64,000 bases of DNA from Antedon bifida (lineage: Eukaryota; Echinodermata; Crinoidea; Comatulida; Antedonidae), in the NCBI GenBank assembly GCA_963402885.1, contig OY727097.1, forward strand, positions 18,042,001 through 18,106,000. Reading direction: 5' to 3'. Position 1 is the first letter of the stretch. Each line of letters begins with the position of its first letter. Both the position numbers and the translations under genes were made by a program. Of the stretch, positions 36,601 to 49,700 are shown one piece after another. The notes under the pieces are model-generated. The model was not told where the DNA came from, did not search any database, and was given only the letters and a program-made list of their open reading frames with translations.

Positions 36601-36791
36601 GTTTTTTGATAACATAACGATTAAAATCGAAATATTTTTTTATAATCTGTAAATTCAAGGTGTTATCATCGATTTTGTGTGATTTTGGTCGAATTTTGTG
36701 TACACTACCATTTCGGGGTAGGTAGGGTCTTCGCTTTCGAGGTCTTCGGTCTTCGATCTTCGCTTTCGAGGTCTTCGCTTTCGACACACCC
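33695..36791. mobile_element. 3.1-kb foldback transposon with 10-bp target duplication
   Basis: The element starts GGGTGTGTCGAAAGCGAAGA and ends with the complement, CGACACACCC. It is flanked by GGATTAGAAC at 33685-33694 and 36792-36801, an exact 10-bp direct repeat. Inverted arms of about 1.1 kb (33695-34800 and 35673-36791) surround a 0.87-kb single-copy centre. The terminal 50 bp contain CGAAAGCGAAGACCT repeats. No transposase is recognisable. A target duplication of 8-10 bp would suit hAT- or Mutator-like mobilisation, but the ends alone do not decide. Confidence 0.88.
34987..35410 (-). other. Unrecognised open frames in the centre of the foldback transposon
   Basis: Two overlapping minus-strand frames, 83 codons (35238-34987) and 69 codons (35410-35201), fill the non-repeated centre. 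The first contains SGLTTLTPNLLSHRLVDETT and a Cys-containing stretch CRRPASKCLHPCHE. A splice-acceptor-like CTTCTATCTCACAG lies within it. They may be captured host exons, transposon coding remnants or chance; I do not recognise them. Confidence 0.2.
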
Positions 36792-37037
36792 GGATTAGAA
36801 CATTTAAAAAACATAAAACCTTTGAGAATTCTCAACCAGAATTAGCAGCCTGAAATGTCTTTCTCATTTTTGGAGCAGCTATAATAATACAACGGCGCAA
36901 AACGTCACAAACAAGCTAGGCGAATCGACCTGGCTGGCGGCTAGTACTAACTAGCCTATAGGCCTAGGACCTAGGCCTAGCTAGGCGTTTTTTTTTTGTA
37001 TACAGTATTTCTAAGGACACGAGGAAAAGATTAAGAG

Positions 37038-37706
37038 ATGTTTTTGTTAAATGTGTTCTTGCTCCCAGTGTTACTACACAGTTGTGTTGTTTTTGTTATA
37101 GGAATTGATTTTATTAGGCAAAACAATGACACTCTTACTCGGTCTAGGCCTAATAATAGCCTAAGCGTTAGTAATAATAGGCCTAGCCTGATTAATTTGA
37201 GGGCTTCACCTTCGCCGCCCCTACCTATTACTATTAAAAAGTATACTAAACAGAGAGACCAAAATTTAGGCCTACATGCAATTGACAAGAAGAAGGATCC
37301 AACAGTGAGCCTAGATGAGGGCATAATTTCTGTTAATGTTTCATTTTCTTCAAAATATCACACCAACAAAGTGATTCACGAACACTTCAAAACTAAAAGG
37401 AGTCCCATAATACTAGCTAAAAATAAAAGTAAACAAATATTAATAAAGGAAATGGAGGATAGAACTAGTAGTAGTAGTAGTAGTAGGGCATATGCTAGAG
37501 GAGATGTGATCATTGGAGGACTTTTTCCGGTGCATCTAACTGATAATGAAATTCAATGTGGGAAGATTCAAATACGTTCGGGCTTGTGGACAGAAAGTAT
37601 GATTTATGCAATAAAAGTTGTTAATAACAATGATAGTGTGTTGCCAAGTACTACTCTTGGGTATGACATTCGTGATGATTGTTCAGATACAAGCCGAGCA
37701 TTACAG
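37038..37706 (+). CDS. Receptor exon 1: signal peptide, extension, start of flytrap domain
   Basis: 223 codons, donor CAG|GTGAGT in phase 0. Residues 1-22 are a hydrophobic signal peptide (MFLLNVFLLPVLLHSCVVFV). Residues about 25-154 are a low-similarity linker partly built from TAGGCCTA repeat DNA (37140-37195). It has a dibasic KTKR|S site at residues 118-122 and a run of six Ser from an (AGT)n repeat at 37465-37486. The flytrap domain begins at GDVIIGGLF, residue 155. Confidence 0.92.
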
Positions 37707-40700
37707 GTGAGTAGCCGCAATTTTATGAATTTAAATGATTGATCATAGATTAAAAACAAAACGTCATTTTGTATTGACACTTCCATATCAATAGTCAACT
37801 ATCTGTGGATTAAAAATGGCATGTTTCATGCGCATTCAAAATTTTAAAATGCGCAAAATTATTTTTTTATATACGTTTCAGGACTTTTTGAGCATTTCAA
37901 AATTTTCATTTTTTTTGCGTTGCGCAGTACATGCATAGAAATGCCGTTTTTGCAATTGATTTTTGTTCTTCATGCCTTCTGTGATAGATTTCATTCATTT
38001 TTATGAATTTTAATTCCAGAATAATGATGCATGTGCACGTTGAACTTTAAAAAACCGTGCGCTTAAAAATACAAATTCAATGCAAATTTATGAAAAAATA
38101 TGCCTATTTTAAATCTATTATACCACTTCAGGAAGACCGTTGACTCACCATTATTTCAACTTATTTTGAAAGCTAATGAGTAATAGATATGAATTCATGT
38201 AACTTTGTTGCTTGACAAGTTGTCTGACGTCATCATTATGGCCACTCAAAATGGAAAAAAATGGATTTTTGTCATTCGCATTTTCTAGCGTTTATGTTGT
38301 GCGGATAACTAACCTGTCAAAGTGACGAGTTCAAATCTAGTTTAGAGTAGAGTATGCTTCACTTCTTTTTAATGAATTGTTTCTCCTGAAAATGTCAACC
38401 AATTTGGTTACTCAAATCCAGTGTCAAAACGTGTACTGTTATCCTTCTAGCAGCTGCTCTCGTGTGTGTGACTACTGACTACTGTATGTAAAAATCAAAT
38501 AAACTTTTCTCTATTAGGTTGTCAGACGATCGGGATCAGGAAATAAGGTCCCGATCATCTTACGGTAAGTGTTTGGCCTGAGTATCGTCTGATGTGTTCA
38601 AAATCATATTGGTCCCGATTGTGACATTTAAACAATCCATGCAAGCCGGTAAATGTCACCACTACCCTCTCCTGTTATGCCACTGGTTTTTGCTTTTAAT
38701 ACTTGTGTATATTTAAGTGTTTCAAAAAGAAAATAATAATATTACAGGTCATGGGCTCTTCTCTGTATCATTGATAATGATTTTGCATAATGTCAAAACG
38801 TATTTTCTCTCAATTTAGCAAACACTAGATTTTATAGATGCAAATTCTGATGAAGGTTCTGAAACATGTTCAAATGAAGTAAAAACTGTGGGAGTTGTTG
38901 GAACAGGCAAGAGTTCTACATCAAAAGTGGTTTCTGATCTGCTCAGTAAGTTAATAGATTATAAGGGCTTCAGATACGAGTCATATAAAAAAAAAAATTA
39001 TTTTTTAAACTAATCTGTTATGTAAAATATGATAAGTACTCAAGTTTAGTTTATTTTCAGCCAGCTGAAAATAAACTAAACTTTGAAATAGTCACTATGA
39101 CGAATTATAGGTTATATGCATTGATTTAAATAAAGATAATTGATTTTAAAAGATATGTTGATTGATTTTCTCAGAATCTTTAATTATTTATAATATATGA
39201 TAGGATCTTGCTAACGCAAATACAATAGCCAGTTTTACAATCCGATCAAAGATCCCTCTGCGATGTCATAAACCACATTTGTTACATTAATAATAAAGAC
39301 ATAAGTTACTTTTTATCTAGATTTCATTATAAATCATGTGTATAATCTATACACTAAGAAATAAAATTGAACAAACAAAACGGATACAAAAAAAAATCTT
39401 ATTTTGTTTCCCAAGGTGAGACTCGATCTCGGTACCTTGAATGCCATAGACACGAGCACAGACCACCGAGCGATACACTACAAGTTGTAGAAAGATTCCT
39501 CCTTGTATTTACTATGTAGTAACCACTTTGGTGCAGATAGATTATTACATACCACAATGAATTATAATTTTTTGCTATGATAACATCTTATAAAATATTA
39601 AAAAATGATGAAATGTCAAACTATATACTTTTAACTTCAATATATAAACATTTTAAGAAAGAAAGTTAATGTTACGTTTGTTATTTCGGCCTAAGAAAAT
39701 GCCATAATTTGTTTGATTGTCGAAATTGATTTTTTAAAATTTAATATGCAATTAATGATGACTTAATTAACTTTTGTTCTCTTATTTTCATAATAAATCA
39801 TACATATGATACATACACTTCAAGAAAATGAAATGAAAAATAGGTGTTCCCGAGCAGTATAGACTATAGACTACAAATATGTGGTTTTAAAAATCATTTT
39901 GCGTTTCTTTTATTTAACAATAACATTATTTATGGGCGGAAGGTATATACAGCACCCTCCGCTATTCCTATCCAGCATGCAACCAGGCCCATCATTGCTT
40001 AACTTCAGTGATCTGACGAGAACCAGTGTTTCAACACAGTATGGCTGTGGGAATGTTTAATTTCCCACAATTTTTGTTTAATCATGTACAATATTTTCAG
40101 AGAGTAACAGTAACACCTAACATTCTATTACATTTACTACTTATGTACAGTACTTGATACGACGATTAGTTGAGTTTGTTATCAGTATAGTATCAAGAGT
40201 GTGATTATTAATATGATATTGGAAAATAATATTCAATTTTTCAAGCTAATATTCAAAATTTTACATTTCTTAACACTAATAAGCATACCCCAAGTTTCAC
40301 ACCAATTGCAAAACGCATCAAAATCTGTCCGAAGTCGATGGGAATCTTCAATACTGGTAATCTGCCAAAATGAGTTTCATGTTATGGGCTATAAAGCAAG
40401 CATTGTGAAATAAGATTAAGTGGGAGGTCATTATAAGTTAAAATACAATGCAAATGTCCTCATATCTTTCCATGGATTCTAGGTACTCCTGCACTACTAT
40501 TATTGAACTAATAATAATATCTTGTTTGTTATTTCAGCTTTGTTTAAAATTCCTCAAATAAGTTATTCAGCTACAGCCGCAGAATTCAGCAAAAAATCAC
40601 GATTTCCTTATTTCTTTCGAACTGTCCCTTCTGACAAGCACCAAGCCCATGTTATGTGTGAAATAGCCAAGAAGTACAAATGGAATCTTGTTGATATAAT

Positions 40701-43700
40701 TTACTCCAATGATAATTATGGTATTGAAGGTCGAGAAGAATTAGAAAAGAATTTCCGAAAGGCTGATATATGTGTTGGTCAGAGTCTGATTATAAAGGAT
40801 AAGCAAAATGCAGAACAAGAAATAGTAACAAAGTTAAAGGAAAGCAAATCTGAGGTAGGGTTACAATTTTTATGATAAATAAATTTCAAGCCATTATAGA
40901 TCAGGTGAGAGAGTTTATTTTTGTAGCCACAAAGGGTTTGATGGGCTGATTATGTAGATGGATTATAAAAAATGGATTTAATCATGTGAAAAGCCACACA
41001 GAAAAAAGTTGTTCATTCATTCATTCATTCATTCATTCAATGACAGCAACTTTATCCTGTAAGTTGCCCGAGAAAGTGACCATTTAAAAATTATGTTATT
41101 CATGTCAAGAGCCACACAGCTAATTCATTTTTCATTGTAACTGTTACACATTGGGATGCACAAAAATAGGGTAATATTTACAATGCAAAAGGAATTAGAC
41201 TTTAATGGCTCTTCGAGTCTTGTAGGGGGCGGAATCAGAATTTTTGGGCTACTGTCTGTGGCAACTTACAGGATAAATTTTCTGTAAATTGTATTTTGTG
41301 CATCCCAATGTGTAACAGTTACAATGCAAAAGGAATTAGCTGTGTGGCTCTTGACATAATTATTATTTTTTAGTGGTATCCTGGGTCTACTGTCTCGGGC
41401 AACTTACAGGATAAAGTAACATTGGATACACATTATGGGGACGATGTCTAATAACTTTATCTTTTCACATGATTAAATCCATTTTTTACCCTAATTGTCT
41501 CCAGGGTAAACTTACAGGATAGGAACCGGCAGCAATATTGATTATTGAATCTTGGTCATATATCTACATAATCAGCCCATCAAACCTTTTGTGGTTTTTC
41601 ACATGAATAAACTCTCTGGCCGCCCGTTCTATTACTGTATTTCCAGATAAATAAAGTTTGTTCTGATTTAATTTAATTAATTAAAAAAAAACTGTCTAAA
41701 TACTGTAGTACTTGTTACTATTTTAGGTCATCTTCACATTTTGTGGAAAAAATTACATTTCTAAAATTCTTAAAGAAGCGGATAAACAAAACATGACAAA
41801 TAAAACCTGGATTGCTTGTGATTCGTGGGCTAATAGTAATCAAGTGATAAACAATTATGAACATGTTGTACATGGAATGCTGGGAGTTATTCCTATGTCT
41901 GGTGTAGATCAAGAATTCAATGAGTAAGTACTTTTAACTAACGCTGTGTGTGGGGGGTGGGGGTGTGATAAGACAAATAAATTGCAAATTTGTTTTGAAT
42001 TTATATTAAAATAAATAACTTTTAAATATAATTACCAAAATCAAAGCATCTCATTCTTATACATGTTTCTTATTTTGCAGATACTTGTTAAAAATTAATC
42101 CATATACAAATACAAACCCTTTCTACAAACAAACATTAGAAAAACTGCACAATTGCTCATTATCAAATTCTGAAAAACGACAATGTACAAGTAACGATAC
42201 CTTCAAGGATATCATTGATATTGATATTTGGTCTGCATTTGTTATGGACTCTGTGTACGCATTTGCATATGCATTGGATGACTTGTATAGAAACCATGGT
42301 AAGTACATTTATTATGTCTGATATCAAATGTCATATTTTTTGTAAATAATTTTATTCATAAAAACACTAAATAGTACAAACAGAAGGCAGCCAACAGCTG
42401 AAAAATTCTGCAAACAACGTACAAAATAAAAATTCAAAAGAATCTAACAACAATATTATATGTAAAAGTACACAGTAAATCAAATCATTAAAAATAGTTA
42501 TAAAAGCACAATGACCTTTTGCTAGTCATACAGTGCCACAAAATAAATAATTTAGAATGTTAATTTAATTCAATGTGAAAAAGTAGCATGTATTTCTAAT
42601 GGTAATGGAAACATGATTGCTAAACGAGCATACCTCTTCCTGATCCCTGCCACCACTGTATCAGGATACTATAATATAAAAAATATCCACCTTAAATATG
42701 TTACTATACAATGAGTATACTGTTTTAAAATATATGATTAATATTACGATTATTACCTTTTTTTAGGAGACTACAACAATTATGCAGATTACATTAAGAA
42801 TGTGTCATTTAAAGGTGTGACCAAGGAAAGGTTTGGTTTTGACAATAATGGTGATCCTTATGCTAGATACAAAATATTCAACTTACAGGTAAAATGTACA
42901 TTGCCTTTTATAAAAGTCCCATCAAACCACCACCTCTCTATTCCTATATTACAATTTGAGTTGTTTTTATTTTTAATGTAAACAGAAATCTAACAAGTTT
43001 GAAAAGGTAATGGAATGGGATCCAGATGAAGGTTTTACTGTTCAAAATACCCAGACTCAATGGAAAAATGGATTGAATCCACCTATAGGAAGATGCTCTG
43101 AATCGTGTCCATCTGGAACATACCAGAAGGTGGAAAAACTTGCCTGCTGTTGGTTATGTGAACCTTGCCAAGGTGATCACTTTTTTTCTGTTTATAAACC
43201 AAGTACAACTTTGAATGAAAAGGAAGTCATGATTCAATATGTTGGTAGTTTTTTATATATCAAGATCAACTAAAATATTGACTTGATTATAAATATTCAA
43301 AAAATCCGATTTCATGCTATATCATCTATCTATCTTTAATTCTACGTAGTGTTAAAGGCCAGGTACGGGTAAAAAATGTCTATTGATCATATGTGTACAG
43401 CCACATCAAAACCAGGCACTTGGTGAAATATTTTTTTTTTTAGTTATTACTATAATTATATTACTCACAATATATCCTTCAAAATGGTGTTTGGATCATT
43501 TAAATCAAGCAAATATTCCCAGAGTTATAGCAATAAATGTATATAGCATTTATACAACAATTTACTTTTAATTACTGAGTAATTAACAGTCAAAGTTTAA
43601 TGACAAATCAGACAGGAAGTTGCCCCATGCTGTTACAGATTGAACAATTAACACCTTAGCAACACTACCTTCTTGATAAACAATCATTCTGAAATTTGGC

Positions 43701-46700
43701 ACACCTGTTCAATATAGTGTTTTCTGATATTCCTGAAAATTTCATCAAAATCCGAGGTGGTTATCATAGTTAATTATGACGATTACAAAATACCACTAAT
43801 TTACGTAAAATCTGTCAAATTCATTTATAATAGTGTAGTGTAAGAATAATACAGTAGGCCTACTAGTAGGTATTCAGAAGATTTCCTTAGCTTATTATTA
43901 GTTCTGAACAAATTTTAAAAAAAACAGCAAACATTTTATTAATGAACTTTATTCAATTTTATTTCTCTTTTTACTTTATTTTATCTGCTTTTTATTCAAA
44001 ATGGCGCAGGGCACACAATGTCTCTCGTTTCTGGTCGGCAAAATTCAGTTACCAGTATTTTATTTGTGAGTGATTTGTATTGCACTTGTTTTTACTGTGA
44101 ATGTTATGTAATACATCTATTGTTGAACCAGCACCTGGCCTGATCATGACAGATAGCCACACCCGATAGCTTGAACAATGTTTTTAAGCATGATGAATAA
44201 CGTAAAATTTAGCCAAGGTACCAGTATTTTATTTGTGAGGGATTTGTATTGTACTTGTTTTTACTGTTGTTAATGTTATGTAATACATCTATTGTTGAAC
44301 CAGCACCTGGCCTGATCATGACAGGTAGCCACACCCGTTAGCTTGAACAATGTTTTTAAGCATGATGAATAACGTGAAATTTAGCCAAGGTACCAGTATT
44401 TTATTTGTGAGGGATTTGTATTGTACTTGTTTTTACTGTTTATGTTTCGCAAAATATCCATTTATTGACAGGTACACACAATCCCCACACACCCGGCCCA
44501 TCATTGGCATTTTAAGCATAATGAAATTTAACCAAATTAAAATAAATAAAATAGCCTAGTAAGTAAAGCATTGCAGGAGGCTTATTATACTATAGAGATG
44601 AAAATTCTATCTTATTTAAATTGGGCTAGGCCTAGGCCTTGTTGTTGTTATTACTAGCTAGCTAGGCCTATGCCATGCAGCCTATCTAGGCTAGTAGCCC
44701 AACGTAGTAGTACTGTAGTAGGCCTAGGCCTAGGCTTATTAGTAGAGTCAGGTCTAGCCTAGGCCTAGTCAACTCTTAGTCTTACGATAAATAACTTAGC
44801 TAGGCCCTTTACTTTAGTATGTTTATAACTTATTGTTAGCAAGTATGCGTCAGTACACGTCACTTTAGTATTACTGTGTACAGTACTTAGATGAACTAAA
44901 AATATATTTTCCTCGACGAGCGTGTACTAGCATAAGATTTTGTTGACCTGGAATTTTCCATGCTGGATGGGTCATGTGACAAAATTAAACCAATCAAATC
45001 GCTTCTTTCAGCGTGTTCGTAGCAACAAGGCCGTTTTTGTTTACACTAAAGGGTTCTATAAAATCGGTTTTTATTGGTCTATATCGTACAATCTGTGACA
45101 TCATTCGTTTATTTTTAGATTCATGAAAAAAATACCTATCGAATGATACCAAGCTTTCAGGGGTTATCTACAAAACTACGGCATAGGAATGACGAAAATA
45201 ACTGCTTTTTTGTAACGAATTACCTCGTTCTTTCAATCGAAACACGAGGATAGAGGTTCAGATTTATGTAATTTTTACCACCTTTCCATTTGAATTAGTT
45301 AATAAGGCATATATTTTTGAAATCTACGGTAAATTTCCTATCAGATAATGGTAAAAAAACAAAATGGTCAAAATATGAGTTTCACACATTCAAATGCATT
45401 TTACACAAATCCCTATCTAGCGACAAGCGCCTGGTTTTGATGTGGCTGTACACATATATTCCAATAATTATCGATCTATAGTTTCTCCTTAGTTTCATAA
45501 TTTTTGGGATTTTATTTGTGTTACACGAGCTTGTTGAAAATAAGCACTTTCTTATCAGTGGGGGGATAAGTTCAAATTACACAGTAAAATATCTATTCTT
45601 TTGTACACAAATGTTGTAAATAGAGAGGCATTTTTCAAAAACTATGAAAAATAAACGGTGTGGTAAAAAATGATTTCTCTTACAAATATTTGAATTATGT
45701 ACAATTAACCAGATATTATTAGGTGATCATTTAGAATAAAATGATCACCTATTGTTATTGTACAAAATCTTTATTGTTGTTTTTGTTATTAGGTGATCAT
45801 TTAGAATAAAATGATCACCTATTGTTATTGTAGGAAATCTTTATTTATTTTTTGGTTATCCGCAACTTAGTTGCGGATAACCCTTGTGATTGTAAATATC
45901 TTTTTTTTTTTCATCTTTATTCTTCTTTCTTTCCCGGAATTTTGTTGCAGCTATATCTCAAATATTTGTAGACATAACCTTTTATAACTTTGTCATAAGA
46001 TTGACCTGTAGCTGTAGATGTGCAGGAAACTTCGTTATAAGACGTTAGAGTCGCGCAGCGTAAGTTACGCGCGATTTTATGAATTTCAATGATTGATCGT
46101 AGATTATAAACCAAAAGTCATTTTGTATTGACACTTAGTGAAAATTTAAGTCATATCAAGGGCAAACTTTCTATGGATTAAAAATGGCATGTTTCACAAA
46201 AAGTTACGCGCGCACGCGCATTTAAAATTTCAAAATGCGCAAAATTAATTTCTAATCAACTTTCTACGCTGATCATGATATTTTGAGCATGTCAAAAATT
46301 CCCACGCGCGCGAAAAAAATTACGCGTAAGGTGAGCACGGAGCATGAAAATCATGTGTTTTTTTCTTGAATTATGATTTTACAACCTTTCTTAGTCATTT
46401 TAAAAAAGATTTACATCATTTCAAATTAAAATGACGTCATACGAACACGTTGATTTAGACCATTTGCGCGCGTTTTAGTTGCAAAAGTGACAACATATTG
46501 TCAAAATTAGGCCTATTTTTAATCTATTATAGCTCCTCAGGATCATCCACGACCCCCAATTTTTTTAATTTAATATGTAAGCAGATATGTTGTAGATATG
46601 AATTCATGCAGAACCTTTACCACTCGGATGTTATGACGTCATCGTATGGCCACACGATTGTAAAATATAGGATTTTTTACTCTTTCGTTATTGCTTATCA

Positions 46701-49700
46701 CATTCAACAAAGCGCATCTCGCTTATACGTATTCCATTTCCTCCAAAACGTCAATCAACTATCTTTCGCATGAATTAAAAATATTTTAATTTTTATGACG
46801 TCATCATGTCTAAAAACGTAAATAACGTGGGTCACTTATTTTCATCTTTACAGTAAATTTCAATCTGTTATAGCTCGTCAGAATAAAAAGTGATAATCAT
46901 GATTAAAACGTTTTCTGAAAGCTATTGGATTGTAGATACGAATTCATGTGAACATTTTGCCAATCAGATGTTGTGACGTCATCATATGGCCAGTTTAATT
47001 CAAAAAGTCATATTTTCATCTCTTGCGTAAATGTTCATTGCGTTTAAATGAGAGCGCATCTCTTTTTACGTGCTCAAAATTTTTAAAATTTGTATTAATG
47101 TGATTATTTAGATAATTATCTTCTAAAATTGTTATCTTTATATGTCAATTTGATGACGTCATCGTGTTAATAATTGGATTTAAAAGATGGGTCTCATAAT
47201 TTCGTCTATGCTACACTGTATATAACATACAGTGTATTCTGTAAATATACTGTAATATGCTGTATGCTACAAAATAGGTACAATTCAGCACTTTAAACAT
47301 AATTAATTCATGTCATAGGATGGCATAATAATTGTCGAAGTTCATATAGTTTAAAGTATGTGCATGTTGCGTTTGCGCGGATAACCCGAACTCGTCAAAG
47401 TGACGAGTTCAAATCTAGTTTTTTTATTGGTTTTCCGCAACGAAGTTGCAGGAAAACCTCTTGTGATTGTACGAAATCATCATCATCATCATCATCTTCT
47501 TTTTTGTCATCTTCTTTCTTTCTGTATGATTTTTGTGTAACGCTTTTCTCTAAAACTTGCAAACATAACATTTTTTTTAACTATGTTGACATTTTGACAT
47601 TTATGTAACGTCGTCAAGCGAAGCTTTTCATGATGCTTACAATTGCGCAACGTGACGTACGCGCGATTTAACGATTTTCTCGTATTTAACATAGCTCGAC
47701 AACCAAATAACATTTCAACTTGAAACTTTGCAAAAGTTTAATTTATATTATGCGCTAACTTTCTGTGGAAAAAAAATTGCGTGTTTTACACAAAGTTACG
47801 CGCGCACGCGCATTTAAAATTTAAAAATGCGCAAAATTAATTTATAATCAACTTTCTACGCGTTTCATGTCGTTTTAAGCATGTCAAAAATTCCCACGCG
47901 TGCGCACATTTTTACGTGTGCGGTGCGCACGTAGCATTGAAAACGTATTTTTTTCGCGTGATTTATGTTTTTCCAGCCTTTTCTAGTAATTTTACCAAAT
48001 TTTAAACAATTTCGACTTAAAGATACGTCATATGAGCACGTCGAATTGGACAATTTGCGCGCGTTTTTTATGAAAAGGTTAAAAAATTCGTTTAAAATAT
48101 GCCTTTTTTTAAACAGTCGTAATTTCTAAACTAGACGGTCAACTTTTTGTGGATGGCATATTCTGGAAGTAGATGAGTTGTAGATATCGTATCAGGTATT
48201 ATTATGGCTAACCGGACATTGTGACGTCATTGTATGGCCACGCGAATATAAAATTTAGGATTTTTGTATCTTTCGTCATAGCTTACCACATTGAATAGAG
48301 CGCATCTCCACTTATCCGTTTTCCATTTTCACCCCGATTTTGATATTGTCTAGGTCAATCAACTATCTTTCGCAGGAGTTAAAAATATTTTAATTTTTTT
48401 GACGTCATCATGCCTAAAAATGTAAATCACGTGTGGCATTAATTTCATCTTTACAGTAAATTTTAATCTGTTATAGCTCGTAAGAATAAAATGTGATAAT
48501 CACGATTAAAACTTTTTCTGGAAGCTATTGGATTGTAGATACGGAAATATGTAAAAATGTTGCCAATCGGATGTTGTGACGTCATCAAATGGCCAGTTAA
48601 ATAAAAAAGGTCGTATTTTCATCTTTTGCGTCATAATTCATTACATTTAAAAGAGCGCGCATCAATATTTCACGTATTCAAATTTCTTCTACACGCTGAT
48701 ACGTTGTTGCTGAGATAATTTCCTTTCGGAAATGCTACCTTCGCGTTTCATTTTAAAACCGTCAACATGTTAAAAATTGCAATAAATATCGGGTCCCGTA
48801 ATTTCACCTATTCTACACTGTATGTGATATGGATACAGATTATGCTGTGTATACTATATATGAATTTAAATAATAAAATTCAGCAATAACAACATATCAT
48901 ATTCTTCAGTTCAGGTCATAATGCCAACGTGAACACTTCCTTTTGTCCTCAACCTATCCCCTTAATGTTAATGTTGCACCACTTGCGCGGCGGAAAACCA
49001 AACTCGTCAAAGTGACGAGTTACATGTCTAGTTTTTTTAGGTGATCATTTAGAATAAAATGATCACCTATTGTTATTGTATGAAATCTTTATTAGGTGAT
49101 CATTTAGAATAAAATGATCACCTATTGTTATTGTATGAAATCTTTATTTATTTTTTTTTTTATTTTTTTTTTTTTTATTCTTTCTGTACACTTTTTGTGT
49201 AACAAATATCTCAAAAAGTTGAATGGCAATGATCACAAAAATTACACAATGTCTTTCAAATACTTTAACTTAGACATAATAAGCTTTTCAGCGTGATCAC
49301 TCATCCGTGACGTCATTTATACGCCATTTTGTGAAATCACAATATCAATCATATCTTTACTATTCATTATCACATATTAATGAAATTCACTACAAGTAAA
49401 CTTCAGGTCAAGGTAAAAATATTAGAAAATAAAAACTTGCGCGTTTCAAGGCCATGCGCGTGAAATCGCGCGTTAAAAATTTAAAAAGCCCAAAATTAAG
49501 TTTTGATTAATTTAGAGCATGAATCAGGCCATTTGCGTGTTTCAAAAAATTACTGCGCAAAAAAAATATTTTGCGCGCGCAATACTTAAAAAGCGTAAAA
49601 AATGCGAATTTTTTTTACAAATCGCATTCTACTCACCATCCTTAGTACATTCACCAAATTTGAGTGAGTTCCGACTTAAAATAACGCTATACGAGCAGGA

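Noticed and set aside
43172-43181. GGTGATCAC at the exon 7 donor, like the start of the GATCACC-family palindrome
   Set aside because: No matching palindrome arm follows, and the similarity is only eight or nine bases; taken as coincidence, though it lies at the start of the intron that holds the nest.
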